A stretch of 64,000 bases of DNA from an uncultured Brevibacillus sp. (GTDB lineage Bacteria > Bacillota > Bacilli > Brevibacillales > Brevibacillaceae): assembly GCF_947502445.1 (NCBI RefSeq), contig NZ_CANMZW010000022.1:1-64000 (forward strand), given 5' to 3'. Positions within the stretch are counted from its first letter, which is position 1; every line of letters starts with the position of its first letter. A program made the translations under genes and the position numbers. Shown piece by piece: positions 1-8,408 of this stretch. Under the pieces are notes generated by a model, which worked only from the letters and a program-made list of their open reading frames with translations, did not search any database and was not told the DNA's origin.

Positions 1-75
1 CCGCCGTATACCGGACGGTACGTACGGTGGTGTGGGAGGTCGGCTACTCAACTAATGGGTAGCCTCCTACCCGAT
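1..75 (+). mobile_element. 3' end of a group IIC intron (domains V and VI)
   Basis: Positions 4-27 fold as a group II domain V. CCGTA (4-8) pairs with TACGG (23-27), a two-base CG bulge sits at 21-22, TACC (9-12) pairs with GGTA (17-20), and the loop is GGAC. The following GGTGGTGTGGGAGG stretch matches the class C domain V/VI linker as I know it. Domain VI is the hairpin GGCTAC (42-47) / GTAGCC (59-64). CCTACCCGAT ends in the usual AY dinucleotide at 74-75. The rest of the intron, with any reverse transcriptase, lies outside the window. Confidence 0.75.
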
Positions 76-152
76 TGAGAAATGATGAAAAAAGTAACGT
101 TTTCCACTTCATATACGTAATTGGAGTGATGGATAAATTAGGAGGGAAATGA

Positions 153-1700
153 GTGAAGGCACGAAGCAAAGCGGCAACACTTTTGCTGGCAGCAAGTGTT
201 TTGACAGTAGCAGGAGCGGGCGTGAAGCCAATCATTGTTGACGCTTATGTAGAGAAATCGAGCGAGGGTACAGTTGAATTGCCACCAGAAGTGATCGAAA
301 CATTGGAAGAGCTACAAGAAAATTATTTGCCAGCCATTCAAGATTTACATGTCAATTATTTTGGAAATCGAAGCGACTCCTATATCCTGAACCTATCTGA
401 CCAGAAAAGTGCTATCAAAGCAGGGGCTTCCTTGAATCTCGTCATCGATTCTGGTCATAATATTTCCTCCCTAATCTATACAGACCCATACAGAGACAGC
501 AGGGAAAAACCGGAAAAGCAAAAAAACTACAAAAAAGCAGTCGATTTTCTCCATAAAAATTTGTGGGAAGATTATGTTGTCGCTACCCAACCGATGTTAT
601 CCAGCAATCGTGGATCAACGCGTGACAATCTTCTGGTCGTACCTTTATATCCTAGACTACATGATGTGCGTGTATGGAAAGAAGTAGGACAAGTCATGGT
701 TGATGCCGAGGGGCAGATTGTGCTTTACCGCAAAAACGAAGAAAAATTGCCCCTAGAAACAGAGGTCGTGAATCCGAAGCAAGCGATTGCGAAAGACAAG
801 GCAGAAAAGGCTTTCGGGGATGAGCTGACGCTGGAGCTTGTTTATGATACCAAAAGCGGCAAGCTTGTTTATACACCGAAAAACATACCAATCATTGACG
901 CGCTGACAGGGGAGGCTGTCCCATCCGTTACTGTAGAGAGCAGCAAGACGCTGAGTCTCAAAGGAACAGCGGACGGCTCCAGTTGGAAGGACCAAAAAAA
1001 GCTGGAACAGCTGCTCGTGGATGAATTTCAGCTCGCTATCCCCACACTGAACTTCAAGCATGTGAATGAGACGAGCAAGGATAGGACCACGGATCTTTAC
1101 CAATGGCTAAATCGGGTTTACGAAAGTGCAACGATTGCTGTAGACCGTCAAAGTGGGCAATTTATCGAGCTGAAGCTTGAGGGAGCAACAAGGGATGGTA
1201 GCGATAAAAAGTGGACCGAAGCAGAAGCGGAGAAACTCGCTGTTCAATTTGTGGAAAAATACTTATTGTCCACAGAAAAATCATTTGTAGTGAAAACCTC
1301 AAGACTGGTAGACAATTTGCCGGGCTGGGTGGATCAAAATCATGTCCAACGAATATTCAGCTATCAGTTTTATCCACATGGAAACGGTATCACGACGAAA
1401 GAGCCATTGTACACCGTTGATGTGGATGCCAAAAAAGGGAAGGTAGTTATGGCTAAGGTAGCAGAACTATCCAGCTTGCCTGCAAGTCTAGCGCAGGGCA
1501 AACTGGTCGATATGGAAACGGCCAAAAAGGCTTTTCTCAAGCAGTCGAATGTTTCACTGGCGTACTGGTATCCAAAAGCGAATACACAGACAGCCAAGCT
1601 GCCACAGCTAGTATATGCCCCCACGCTAGAGATGCTATCGACACAAATAAATGCTGCAACTAGCGAAAAAGAAGAAAGCTGGCTTGAATGGATCGAATAA
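153..1700 (+). CDS. YcdB/YcdC-repeat secreted protein
   Basis: 515 aa, starting at GTG 153 behind a GGAGGG site. Residues 1-30 form a signal peptide: a short basic start followed by an Ala/Leu/Val-rich core. The remainder consists of PepSY-like segments, visible as alternating blocks of 'AxxKAxKAF..ELxLxYD..' (about residues 205-235) and 'WTEAEAEKLAVQFVEKYL' (about 353-370). This resembles the YcdB/YcdC repeat family of exported Bacillus proteins, whose function is not established. There is no S-layer homology domain and no lipobox, so it is probably released or held in the wall. It stands alone, ending at a double hairpin. Confidence 0.6.
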   Translation: MKARSKAATLLLAASVLTVAGAGVKPIIVDAYVEKSSEGTVELPPEVIETLEELQENYLPAIQDLHVNYFGNRSDSYILNLSDQKSAIKAGASLNLVIDSGHNISSLIYTDPYRDSREKPEKQKNYKKAVDFLHKNLWEDYVVATQPMLSSNRGSTRDNLLVVPLYPRLHDVRVWKEVGQVMVDAEGQIVLYRKNEEKLPLETEVVNPKQAIAKDKAEKAFGDELTLELVYDTKSGKLVYTPKNIPIIDALTGEAVPSVTVESSKTLSLKGTADGSSWKDQKKLEQLLVDEFQLAIPTLNFKHVNETSKDRTTDLYQWLNRVYESATIAVDRQSGQFIELKLEGATRDGSDKKWTEAEAEKLAVQFVEKYLLSTEKSFVVKTSRLVDNLPGWVDQNHVQRIFSYQFYPHGNGITTKEPLYTVDVDAKKGKVVMAKVAELSSLPASLAQGKLVDMETAKKAFLKQSNVSLAYWYPKANTQTAKLPQLVYAPTLEMLSTQINAATSEKEESWLEWIE

Positions 1701-1706
1701 GATTGC

Positions 1707-1765
1707 TCCCGGCTAAAGACAATTCTTTGCCGGGATTTGAGAAAGCCTCGATAGAGGTTTTCTTA
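1707..1765 (+). terminator. tandem terminator hairpins
   Basis: TCCCGGC (1707-1713) pairs with GCCGGGA (1729-1735). A second short hairpin, CCTC-GATA-GAGG (1746-1757), is followed by TTTTCTT. Together they end the YcdB-like gene. Confidence 0.55.
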
Positions 1766-1881
1766 TTATCGAAATTGATAAACACTTTCTATCTAGTAGG
1801 ATTTTTTTGCTTTTTGTAGAATATCTCTTTGATTCCCATTTGATTTGGCAAACAATGCCGATCACGAGAAGGAGAAAGTGC

Positions 1882-2922
1882 ATGAAACGGCCAACCTATA
1901 CCCTACCAAGTATTGTCAAGAAGGTATTCCGGTCTGGTGAGCGCTCCCTCCCCCGGACGGAGATACGCTCCCGGATGGAAGCGAATGAGCTGAATGCTTT
2001 TTTGGATCTGGACAGCACGGCACTCTTGGAGAAAGTGCTGCAGATGGATCAGTCACCAGTGCGGGTTGCCAGTTCTGAAGCAATCGTGGAACTAACTTAT
2101 CAGCCACATCAATTGTATGATCTGGCGTACCGTTTTTTGCGGGATACTGGGGCACCGAAAAAGCTTGAGCAGATCGTTGCCGAGCTGCGGAGACAAACCC
2201 AGTTTGGCTGGAATCAAATTTTGCGCATGCTGCAATTGGAGAAGGACACCCGCTTTGTCCAGTATCAGGGAGATATTCGCTGGTTTCTGGCTGAGTGGAC
2301 ACTGGGAAATGACCAAGTCTATGAGTTTTGCCGTAAAAATGGCATCACTCAAGTGACATCCCGCTCCTTGATTCACTTTCTGGAGCAAGAAGTAGGGATA
2401 GCGGGAGACGCGGCTTTTCTACCCGTCCTTGATGACCGCTTCCGGATCGATGGTGAGATTTTGTACATCATCGTTCGCAGTGATGATGACATTGAAGAGC
2501 AAATCGAGGAGCAAATGGACGAGCCAGTGGCAGAAGAAGTTGCCGTGGCAGCTGAAGCCATTGTTTCTGAAACGATAGCGAATACCGAGTCTGTCTCAGA
2601 GGCAGCTGTATCCGAATCCGCTCAACCAGTTTTGCATGAAGAACAAACAGAACAAAAGGAACAGATTAAACCGTTAATGACCAAGGAGGAAATGATGATG
2701 AGTAACGCAACTAACCAACAAGTCCTTGAGGAAGTACAACAGCTTTTGCAAGAGGCAATCAGCCGCCTGGAGACTCGCCAGCAAGATATGTCCCAGGAAG
2801 TTGTCGCTCACTTTCAACAAAGTAACATGCAAGCTATAGAAGTGCTGATGAAAGAGAAACATAAGCATGAGCAGATCGTACTTGGCATTCAACAAGTACT
2901 GGCTACCAGTGAACAACAATGA
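1882..2922 (+). CDS. hypothetical protein, winged-helix-like N-terminus with acidic linker and coiled-coil tail
   Basis: 346 aa. I place the start at ATG 1882 behind AGAAGGAGA; an earlier in-frame TTG at 1807 lacks a site. I do not recognise the family. Residues 1-210 are helical with a repeated small-domain pattern (FLRDTGAPKKLEQIVAEL..). Residues about 215-275 are a Glu/Ala/Val-rich low-complexity linker. Residues about 280-346 are heptad-like and rich in Gln, Glu and Leu (coiled coil). The stop overlaps the next gene (ATGA), which is also coiled coil, so the two products may assemble together. A DNA- or partner-binding scaffold role is only a guess. Confidence 0.6.
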   Translation: MKRPTYTLPSIVKKVFRSGERSLPRTEIRSRMEANELNAFLDLDSTALLEKVLQMDQSPVRVASSEAIVELTYQPHQLYDLAYRFLRDTGAPKKLEQIVAELRRQTQFGWNQILRMLQLEKDTRFVQYQGDIRWFLAEWTLGNDQVYEFCRKNGITQVTSRSLIHFLEQEVGIAGDAAFLPVLDDRFRIDGEILYIIVRSDDDIEEQIEEQMDEPVAEEVAVAAEAIVSETIANTESVSEAAVSESAQPVLHEEQTEQKEQIKPLMTKEEMMMSNATNQQVLEEVQQLLQEAISRLETRQQDMSQEVVAHFQQSNMQAIEVLMKEKHKHEQIVLGIQQVLATSEQQ

Positions 2923-3191
2923 GTAAGCTTGGGGCTACGATCCGGTTGGAGCAAAGATTTGTCTTCTTGCGCGAAGTAATCGCGGGCTATCGGATTCGCC
3001 TTCAAGAAATGGAGCAGGAAGTGGTGGAGCTTTTCACCGCAAACCAGCTCTCTGCTATTTCAGCATGTATGGGCGAGAAGCAGCGCATCGTCCGCTTGAT
3101 GAACCGTTTGGAGCAATTTATTGTCCAATGGGAAGACAAAGGTGATGTGGGTATCGCACACGATCCAAAACGAGAACACTTGAACACATGA
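2919..3191 (+). CDS. small coiled-coil protein, unknown function
   Basis: 90 aa. Its ATG overlaps the upstream stop by four bases, implying translational coupling. Residues 8-75 form a long amphipathic helix rich in Gln, Glu, Arg and Leu, similar in style to the C-terminal tail of the upstream product. The C-terminus is polar. No family recognised. The likeliest role is as a partner of the preceding protein. Confidence 0.6.
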   Translation: MSKLGATIRLEQRFVFLREVIAGYRIRLQEMEQEVVELFTANQLSAISACMGEKQRIVRLMNRLEQFIVQWEDKGDVGIAHDPKREHLNT

Positions 3192-3272
3192 CGAAATATG
3201 CGGTAAAATAGGGGGATTGTGTAGGATTCCCCGCGCATGCCGCGTGGGATGGAAAGGAGACCCAAACCCTCT

Positions 3273-5342
3273 ATGTCAGTTGGAAGAAACGAACTTTGCC
3301 CCTGCGGGAGTGGGAAAAAATACAAAAAATGCTGTGGAGTCGTTACGCCGATAACGGAATTGCGTAGCCGTCACGAGCAAAAATTACAAAAAGAATACGC
3401 TGGCTGGGTCGAAAGATTGAACCATTTTGTTGGTGGAAATGTGACCAGCGAAGTGATTTCAGAAGCTCGCAAGCGTTTTGCAGACGAGATCGGTCTCTCC
3501 GAAGAGAGTGTGATGCAACCTGAGTGGGCGGCACATTTCTTCAACTGGTGCGTGCTTGATGTAAAAACAGGTGGCAGCACGCTACTTGAGAACTATGTCA
3601 AGCAGTATGGAAGGCGGATGGAACCAGATCTTCGCCGCGCCTTCGCCCAGTTGCATCTAAATGTATATGAAATCGTTGAAGTGGAACGGGATGTCCTGAC
3701 GATTCAGCAGCCCATTACCAAAGAAAAACACTACTTGCTGCGCTCCAACAATTTGAATGTACAGATCGGACAATTTATTGTGGGACGCCTTTTGAATTTG
3801 GGACTGCGCAATATGCTGTTTTCAGGAAGCATCATCTTGCAGCCGCATGTAAAAGCACAGCTCATGGAATGGTTGAAAGAGCATCCTGAAGTGGTGGATG
3901 CTGCTGATGATACAAGCAAGCGTGTGTATACAACCAACCTGTATCGCTTCATTGTTCAGTTTGGTGAAACACAAGACCAGTCGCAGGGAGCAAAGGAAGA
4001 TGCATTGCTTCGTCGCACCTATGCGTTGCCAAAGCGAGAGCAGTTCCGCAAGAAGATCGAGGCAAACAGAGCGTTTGAACTGAAAAAACGCGATGGTGCT
4101 CGTGAAATTTGGGTATATGCGACACGGAAAGAAGAGCATCTGTTCCCTATGCTGAAAAACGCCTTGCTTGAGTTGTATGAAGTACAGGCAGAAGTGCTTG
4201 TGCAGGAAGACAAGCTCATGCTGGAAGGATATGCTCCTCAGCTGGATGAAGTAGCTCGATTGCTTGAACTGGTTGCATACGAAAACGAGGAAGAAATTCG
4301 TGTGTTGACGTCAACAGGCTCCAAGCTGTCGAAGGGCACTCTGTTTATTACCAGTCAGCCAATGCTGCCACCAAAGGTATTGCAATGGGCAGTTCAAACG
4401 TACTTCGCTGAAAAATGGCTGGTAACACCGCATGAGCTGCTGGATGATCTGGCGCCTGTTCTAGTCGCAGCGACAGACAATGAGGAGATGCGTGGCAAGC
4501 TTGGGGCTCTGATGGATCAGATGGAGCAGGATAGCAAAGTGGGTCAAGGCTTGGCGCGATTCATTCGCATGGACATGCTCAGACCACGTCTTGCTTTATC
4601 AAATGAAAGAATTCACGTAAACAATCTGTTGAGTCGACCACTCATCGAAGGACTCCCAGAGAGCGTGTATACCGTACATCCAGAGCGACTGGCGGACATC
4701 AATCGCTTCGTTCAGGAAATGACTGACGGCAAGTCGGAAGCAACTGTCAAAAAATACGACGAAGTGATGAATAACTTCCGTACTTTTGTCAGAGGGGCTT
4801 TTGGTCCTGCTTTTACGTGGGATCAGCTGCGTCGTGAGGATGTGGCGTACTTCCTCATTCACGACATTTATACTCGTGCGGATGCTACTACCAAAACATT
4901 GGCAACCAATCTGCTGTCTGTACTCACAGCATTCTTCAAATGGCTGGACAAGCAGGGAGAAACCTCTTTGTACACGGCGCTGCAACCATTGTTTACAGAG
5001 CTCAAGGAGACTTTGCCAGAAACGTATCGTCTGCGGGGAGTTCTGGAAAAAGAAGCGAATCAAAATGTCCTCCAAACGTCTGCTGGAATCGCGGAAATCG
5101 TGGATGAACCACTGATTCTGCAAGATCAGACTGCGGATGGCTGGGTGGCGCTTCGTCCGAACGGGGAAAAGATCAATCTCGTAATCGAGGCGGAGCTGGG
5201 ACAGTTGCTCGCTTCGGATTGGATCATTTCCGGTCTGTTTGGCAAAGGCGAGGATGGCAAATGGCGCCTGTTCGGTACGCCAGAGTTGTATCCTCCAGTA
5301 GTAGCCCTGTTGTTAGGTGCACCGACAAGTGTACTCGTATAA
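3273..5342 (+). CDS. SEC-C motif protein with an integrase core-binding-like region
   Basis: 689 aa from ATG 3273, which follows AAGGAG at a long 13-base spacing; ATG 3249 is an alternative. The N-terminus carries a SEC-C zinc motif, C9-x-C11-x8-C20-C21 with the GSGKKYKKCCG signature seen at the end of SecA and in many stand-alone proteins. Residues about 467-590 contain a four-helix pattern (SEATVKKYDEVMNNFRTFV .. LLSVLTAFFKWL) that resembles the SAM-like core-binding domain of tyrosine recombinases. No catalytic domain with R-H-R-Y follows. The middle (about 60-460) is unassigned. It is the last gene of the three-gene unit and ends at a strong terminator. Confidence 0.6.
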   Translation: MSVGRNELCPCGSGKKYKKCCGVVTPITELRSRHEQKLQKEYAGWVERLNHFVGGNVTSEVISEARKRFADEIGLSEESVMQPEWAAHFFNWCVLDVKTGGSTLLENYVKQYGRRMEPDLRRAFAQLHLNVYEIVEVERDVLTIQQPITKEKHYLLRSNNLNVQIGQFIVGRLLNLGLRNMLFSGSIILQPHVKAQLMEWLKEHPEVVDAADDTSKRVYTTNLYRFIVQFGETQDQSQGAKEDALLRRTYALPKREQFRKKIEANRAFELKKRDGAREIWVYATRKEEHLFPMLKNALLELYEVQAEVLVQEDKLMLEGYAPQLDEVARLLELVAYENEEEIRVLTSTGSKLSKGTLFITSQPMLPPKVLQWAVQTYFAEKWLVTPHELLDDLAPVLVAATDNEEMRGKLGALMDQMEQDSKVGQGLARFIRMDMLRPRLALSNERIHVNNLLSRPLIEGLPESVYTVHPERLADINRFVQEMTDGKSEATVKKYDEVMNNFRTFVRGAFGPAFTWDQLRREDVAYFLIHDIYTRADATTKTLATNLLSVLTAFFKWLDKQGETSLYTALQPLFTELKETLPETYRLRGVLEKEANQNVLQTSAGIAEIVDEPLILQDQTADGWVALRPNGEKINLVIEAELGQLLASDWIISGLFGKGEDGKWRLFGTPELYPPVVALLLGAPTSVLV

Positions 5343-5350
5343 TAGAACAG

Positions 5351-5386
5351 AAGAACCCGAGGGAGCTTTAGCTTTCCTCGGGTTCT
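5351..5386. terminator. bidirectional terminator
   Basis: AAGAACCCGAGG (5351-5362) and CCTCGGGTTCTT (5376-5387) form a 10-12 bp stem between two convergent genes. The flanking A and T residues would serve both strands. Confidence 0.8.
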
Positions 5387-5406
5387 TTGCAGTTAATAAA
5401 AGAAAG

Positions 5407-6627
5407 TCAGGATTGATTCCAGGCACGCACAGTCGCATCATTTGGTAACAAAAAGCCCAACATGCCGATTAAAGGCAGCCAGGAGCAAAGCGTAATGACA
5501 AAAGAAAGGCTGTACGTATCAGCAAGTGATCCAAAAACGAGAGCACCCATGCCGCCCATCCCGAAGGCAAGACCGATAATGAGACCAGATACTGTGCCAA
5601 TTCGTCCTGGAAGAAGCTCTTGGGCATATACGACAGTAACGGAAAAGCTGGACAGCATAATCAACCCACTCAAAAAGAGCAGAGGAAATGTCCAAAATCC
5701 TGAAACGTACGGAGTCAGGAGTGTTAACGGAAGCGAGCCCAAAGTAGAGAGGATGAGCAAATTTCGTTTCCCGAAGCGATCAGAGAGTGGTCCGCCCAAA
5801 AATGTTCCGATAGCTCCTGCTAAGAGGAAGCCAAAGACGACCAGCTGTGCGCTCGCATACTCCATGTCCTTGATATACATCAAGTAAAACTGATAAAAGC
5901 TCTGATACCCTGCGTTCATCCAGGACCTGACACTTACGATCAGAACCAAAAGCCCGATAGCAAGTAATCGTTTGTCACGATGCCCATAGGCTACAGCAGT
6001 CGCAGCTGCCTTTTTCAAACGTTGTTGCCCCCGGTACCAGAGCGCCACATACAAGAGTACCGAGCTGGCAACGAGTGCAGGCAATAAGAACCACATAGCT
6101 CCTGTCTGTCCCAGGTTGGCAAAAACAAGAATTGTCATTAAAGGAGCGAGGGCCTGACCAGCGTTACCTCCTACCTGAAAAATGGACTGTCCCAGCCCGC
6201 GCCGTGGACCGGATGCCAGATGCGCAAAGCGTGATGCTTCGGGATGGAAGACTGCCGACCCGATCCCTACGCAGGCGACTGCTAAGAGAACGACATAATA
6301 GGTCCCGGCAAAAGCAAGAGCTAGCATTCCTAGTCCAGAGACGACAAGGGCAATAGGCGGAAGCAGTGGTCGCGATTTTCGATCTGAGAAGTAGCCAACG
6401 ACCGGTTGAAGCACAGATGAGGTAAGATTCATGACTAATAAGATCATGCCAACCTGCGTAAAGCTCAGTAACAGGTTTTTTTCTACAATGGGGAGCAGGG
6501 CAGGGATGACTGCCTGTAGGCTGTCGTTCAGCAAATGGACTATGCTGATCGCAAACAGCATGCGATAGACAGTAGGCGCTGCACTCCCCGAAGGTTTTGC
6601 TTGAATCGGTGTAGCTGAAGCGCTCAT
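5407..6627 (-). CDS. MFS transporter, Fsr (fosmidomycin-resistance) type
   Basis: 406 aa, with the start set at ATG 6627 behind GGAG (6639-6642); an in-frame TTG at 6657 is less likely. It has twelve predicted membrane helices. The sequence shows signatures I associate with the Fsr family: HLLNDSLQAVIPALLP in helix 1, and GIGSAVFHPEASRFA in the helix 4 region. Fsr proteins are proton-driven exporters; fosmidomycin resistance is the best-known phenotype, but the physiological substrate here is unknown. Monocistronic and convergent with the SEC-C gene. Confidence 0.75.
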   Translation of the reverse strand: MSASATPIQAKPSGSAAPTVYRMLFAISIVHLLNDSLQAVIPALLPIVEKNLLLSFTQVGMILLVMNLTSSVLQPVVGYFSDRKSRPLLPPIALVVSGLGMLALAFAGTYYVVLLAVACVGIGSAVFHPEASRFAHLASGPRRGLGQSIFQVGGNAGQALAPLMTILVFANLGQTGAMWFLLPALVASSVLLYVALWYRGQQRLKKAAATAVAYGHRDKRLLAIGLLVLIVSVRSWMNAGYQSFYQFYLMYIKDMEYASAQLVVFGFLLAGAIGTFLGGPLSDRFGKRNLLILSTLGSLPLTLLTPYVSGFWTFPLLFLSGLIMLSSFSVTVVYAQELLPGRIGTVSGLIIGLAFGMGGMGALVFGSLADTYSLSFVITLCSWLPLIGMLGFLLPNDATVRAWNQS

Positions 6628-6902
6628 ATAGGTTTCATCTCCGTCTTTTATCGTCAAAACGGTTCTTCATCCTCCAACGAACTTTTTCACTGGAAGAGAA
6701 GCAACCGTCTTGTTTTTCCACTGTAGCACGGAAAGCCCAAGGCGTCATTACTGTATGCATGGAATATGGATGTAGGCAATAACGGACAAGAGGCAGTCGA
6801 TCAAGGAAGTTTTTGTACAGGTAGGTAAACGAGCCATGTTTGTCGAAAAAGAGAGGATAATAATTCGCTAAATCACGAACGAAGGCGAAGAGGGGTGCTG
6901 TA

Positions 6903-7841
6903 ATGCTGGAAGGGATGTCAGAATATTGGCTATGCGTAGGTGGAGCCAATGTGGATGTGCAGGGAGTCACTATTGCCAGATTGTTGCCTGGAACGAGTAA
7001 TCCTGGTCATGTCCAGCAAGCGGCAGGCGGAGTAGCACGAAATGTAGCAGAAAACTTAGGCTGGCTTGGCCAAGAGGTACAACTATTTTCTCTGGTAGGA
7101 GAGGATGCAGACGGCGAATGGCTGAGACATATTACGGCGAAAAGCGGTGTAGCTACCCATGGAATGTTTCTTATCCCGGGGAAATCAACGGGGCGATATT
7201 TAGCGATTCGCGATCTGGACGGCGATTTGTACGCTGCTGTTGCCGATATGGATGTAAATGAAGCCTGGACAGATGCTTTGGTTCAAAGCGGATTGCAACG
7301 CTTGCCGCAAGCAGCCGGACTGTTTATGGATGCGAATCTTCCGCAAATGGTGATGCAAACCTTTCTTCAAGAAGCAAAGCGTCTCGGGAAAAAGGTTATT
7401 GTTGATCCCGTCTCGGTTAAAAAGGCAGAGAAATGGCGCGGTATGCTGAGTGGAGTCCATTTACTCATTTCCAGTATAGATGAAATCGAACAATTGAGCG
7501 GACAATCGCTATACTCGTTTTATGACGTGGAGCGTTGCGCCCGCAAGCTCGTAGATGAAGGAATCGGTAACGTTATGGTTATTTGCGGAGATGCCGGATT
7601 ATGCCTTTGTGATCAAAACGGCTCATCGTGGCTGCCTTCTCCTCCCAATCCGATTAGAGAGGCAGCAGGAGATGCGTTTGCTGCCGGAGTGATTTATGCT
7701 CAAAATAAAGCTGCGTCCCTTGCCGAGCAGGCCGCATACGGGATTGCACTGGCAGAGCTATCCACCCAGCAAACGGGCATGTATGACATCGAACATTTGG
7801 TGAACCGAAAAGATATCTTTGCCTTAACCCAAAAGCAGTGA
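6903..7841 (+). CDS. PfkB-family sugar kinase, possibly pseudouridine kinase
   Basis: 312 aa with GAGGGG before ATG 6903. It is a ribokinase-fold protein: an N-terminal GGANVDVQG motif (about 13-21), AAGGVARNVAENLGWLG in the sugar-binding region, and the C-terminal AAGDAFAAG motif (about 252-260), whose Asp is the catalytic base. GGANVDV near the N-terminus is typical of pseudouridine kinases (PsuK), but no PsuG glycosidase gene is adjacent, so adenosine, ribose or another nucleoside remains possible. Confidence 0.7.
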   Translation: MLEGMSEYWLCVGGANVDVQGVTIARLLPGTSNPGHVQQAAGGVARNVAENLGWLGQEVQLFSLVGEDADGEWLRHITAKSGVATHGMFLIPGKSTGRYLAIRDLDGDLYAAVADMDVNEAWTDALVQSGLQRLPQAAGLFMDANLPQMVMQTFLQEAKRLGKKVIVDPVSVKKAEKWRGMLSGVHLLISSIDEIEQLSGQSLYSFYDVERCARKLVDEGIGNVMVICGDAGLCLCDQNGSSWLPSPPNPIREAAGDAFAAGVIYAQNKAASLAEQAAYGIALAELSTQQTGMYDIEHLVNRKDIFALTQKQ

Positions 7842-7912
7842 TCGGAAGCTGGGATGAGATTACATACATTGACGCACACTACTCGGTAGTCTTGTACGAG
7901 GAGGAGTGTACC

Positions 7913-8050
7913 ATGGAGAAGAAATCTAACGATGTAAACGGCAAACAGGAAAGCCACGTTCGCCAAGGGGGCGATTCACATCGCTCGAAAAACAAGAAGC
8001 CAGAGGGTCCTGTACAAGGTTTCAGCCAGGCGCCTCGCGGATTGCAGTAA
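7913..8050 (+). CDS. small basic hydrophilic protein, unknown function
   Basis: 45 aa, ATG 7913 preceded by GAGGAGGAG at good spacing. Very hydrophilic, rich in Lys, Gln, Gly and Ser, with no membrane segment, and ending in GFSQAPRGLQ. The composition recalls small spore-associated proteins, but I cannot name a family. It is followed directly by a terminator, so it is a separate, well-expressed-looking small gene. Confidence 0.5.
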   Translation: MEKKSNDVNGKQESHVRQGGDSHRSKNKKPEGPVQGFSQAPRGLQ

Positions 8051-8076
8051 ATCCGAATAGTACCAGTGTAAACGTT

Positions 8077-8106
8077 TCCCCTATCGACAAAAAGATGGGG
8101 GATTTT
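8077..8106 (+). terminator. intrinsic terminator
   Basis: TCCCCTATC (8077-8085) pairs with GATGGGGGA (8094-8102), with one wobble, followed by TTTTTAAT. Confidence 0.6.
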
Positions 8107-8400
8107 TAATTGATGGGAACATTTTTCTACAAATGAAGACAATGGTATGGTACAATACCTGAATCAGACTATTACCAACAGAAGAAAATATTAGTGCATC
8201 CAGCCATGTGGCATTGTTTTGTATTGTGCCTCTATTTTCTTTTGTAAAAAAACCTCATTTGAGATCTGCTCCTGACAAGAGCAGCCGCCATTGGTGGAAA
8301 AATTGACGCGTATCGGATCGTTTTTTGAAAGAATGTGGCATCGAAGTGTAACAACTAAACATTCTGATACGTCTTAAAAAGCGTGCGCGAACAAGGAGAC
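8107..8400. other. intergenic region ahead of the LCP gene
   Basis: About 300 bases without a gene. A TGGTACAAT extended -10-like element lies near 8146-8154. Further on there is a CTGCTC/GAGCAG hairpin (about 8267-8285) and a TTGACG -35-like element near 8302. These suggest one or two promoters for the downstream LCP gene. No other structure recognised. Confidence 0.35.
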
Positions 8401-8408
8401 TGATACAT

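Noticed and set aside
44-235. Leftward open frame opposite the intron end and YcdB start
   Set aside because: It runs antisense to the intron domains and to a well-supported gene start, and lacks a ribosome site.
4599-5123. Leftward open frame of 174 codons opposite the SEC-C gene
   Set aside because: It is a shadow of a coding gene with no family resemblance and no ribosome site.
8067-8080. cre-like TGTAAACGTTTCCC
   Set aside because: It has several mismatches and overlaps the terminator of the preceding small gene.
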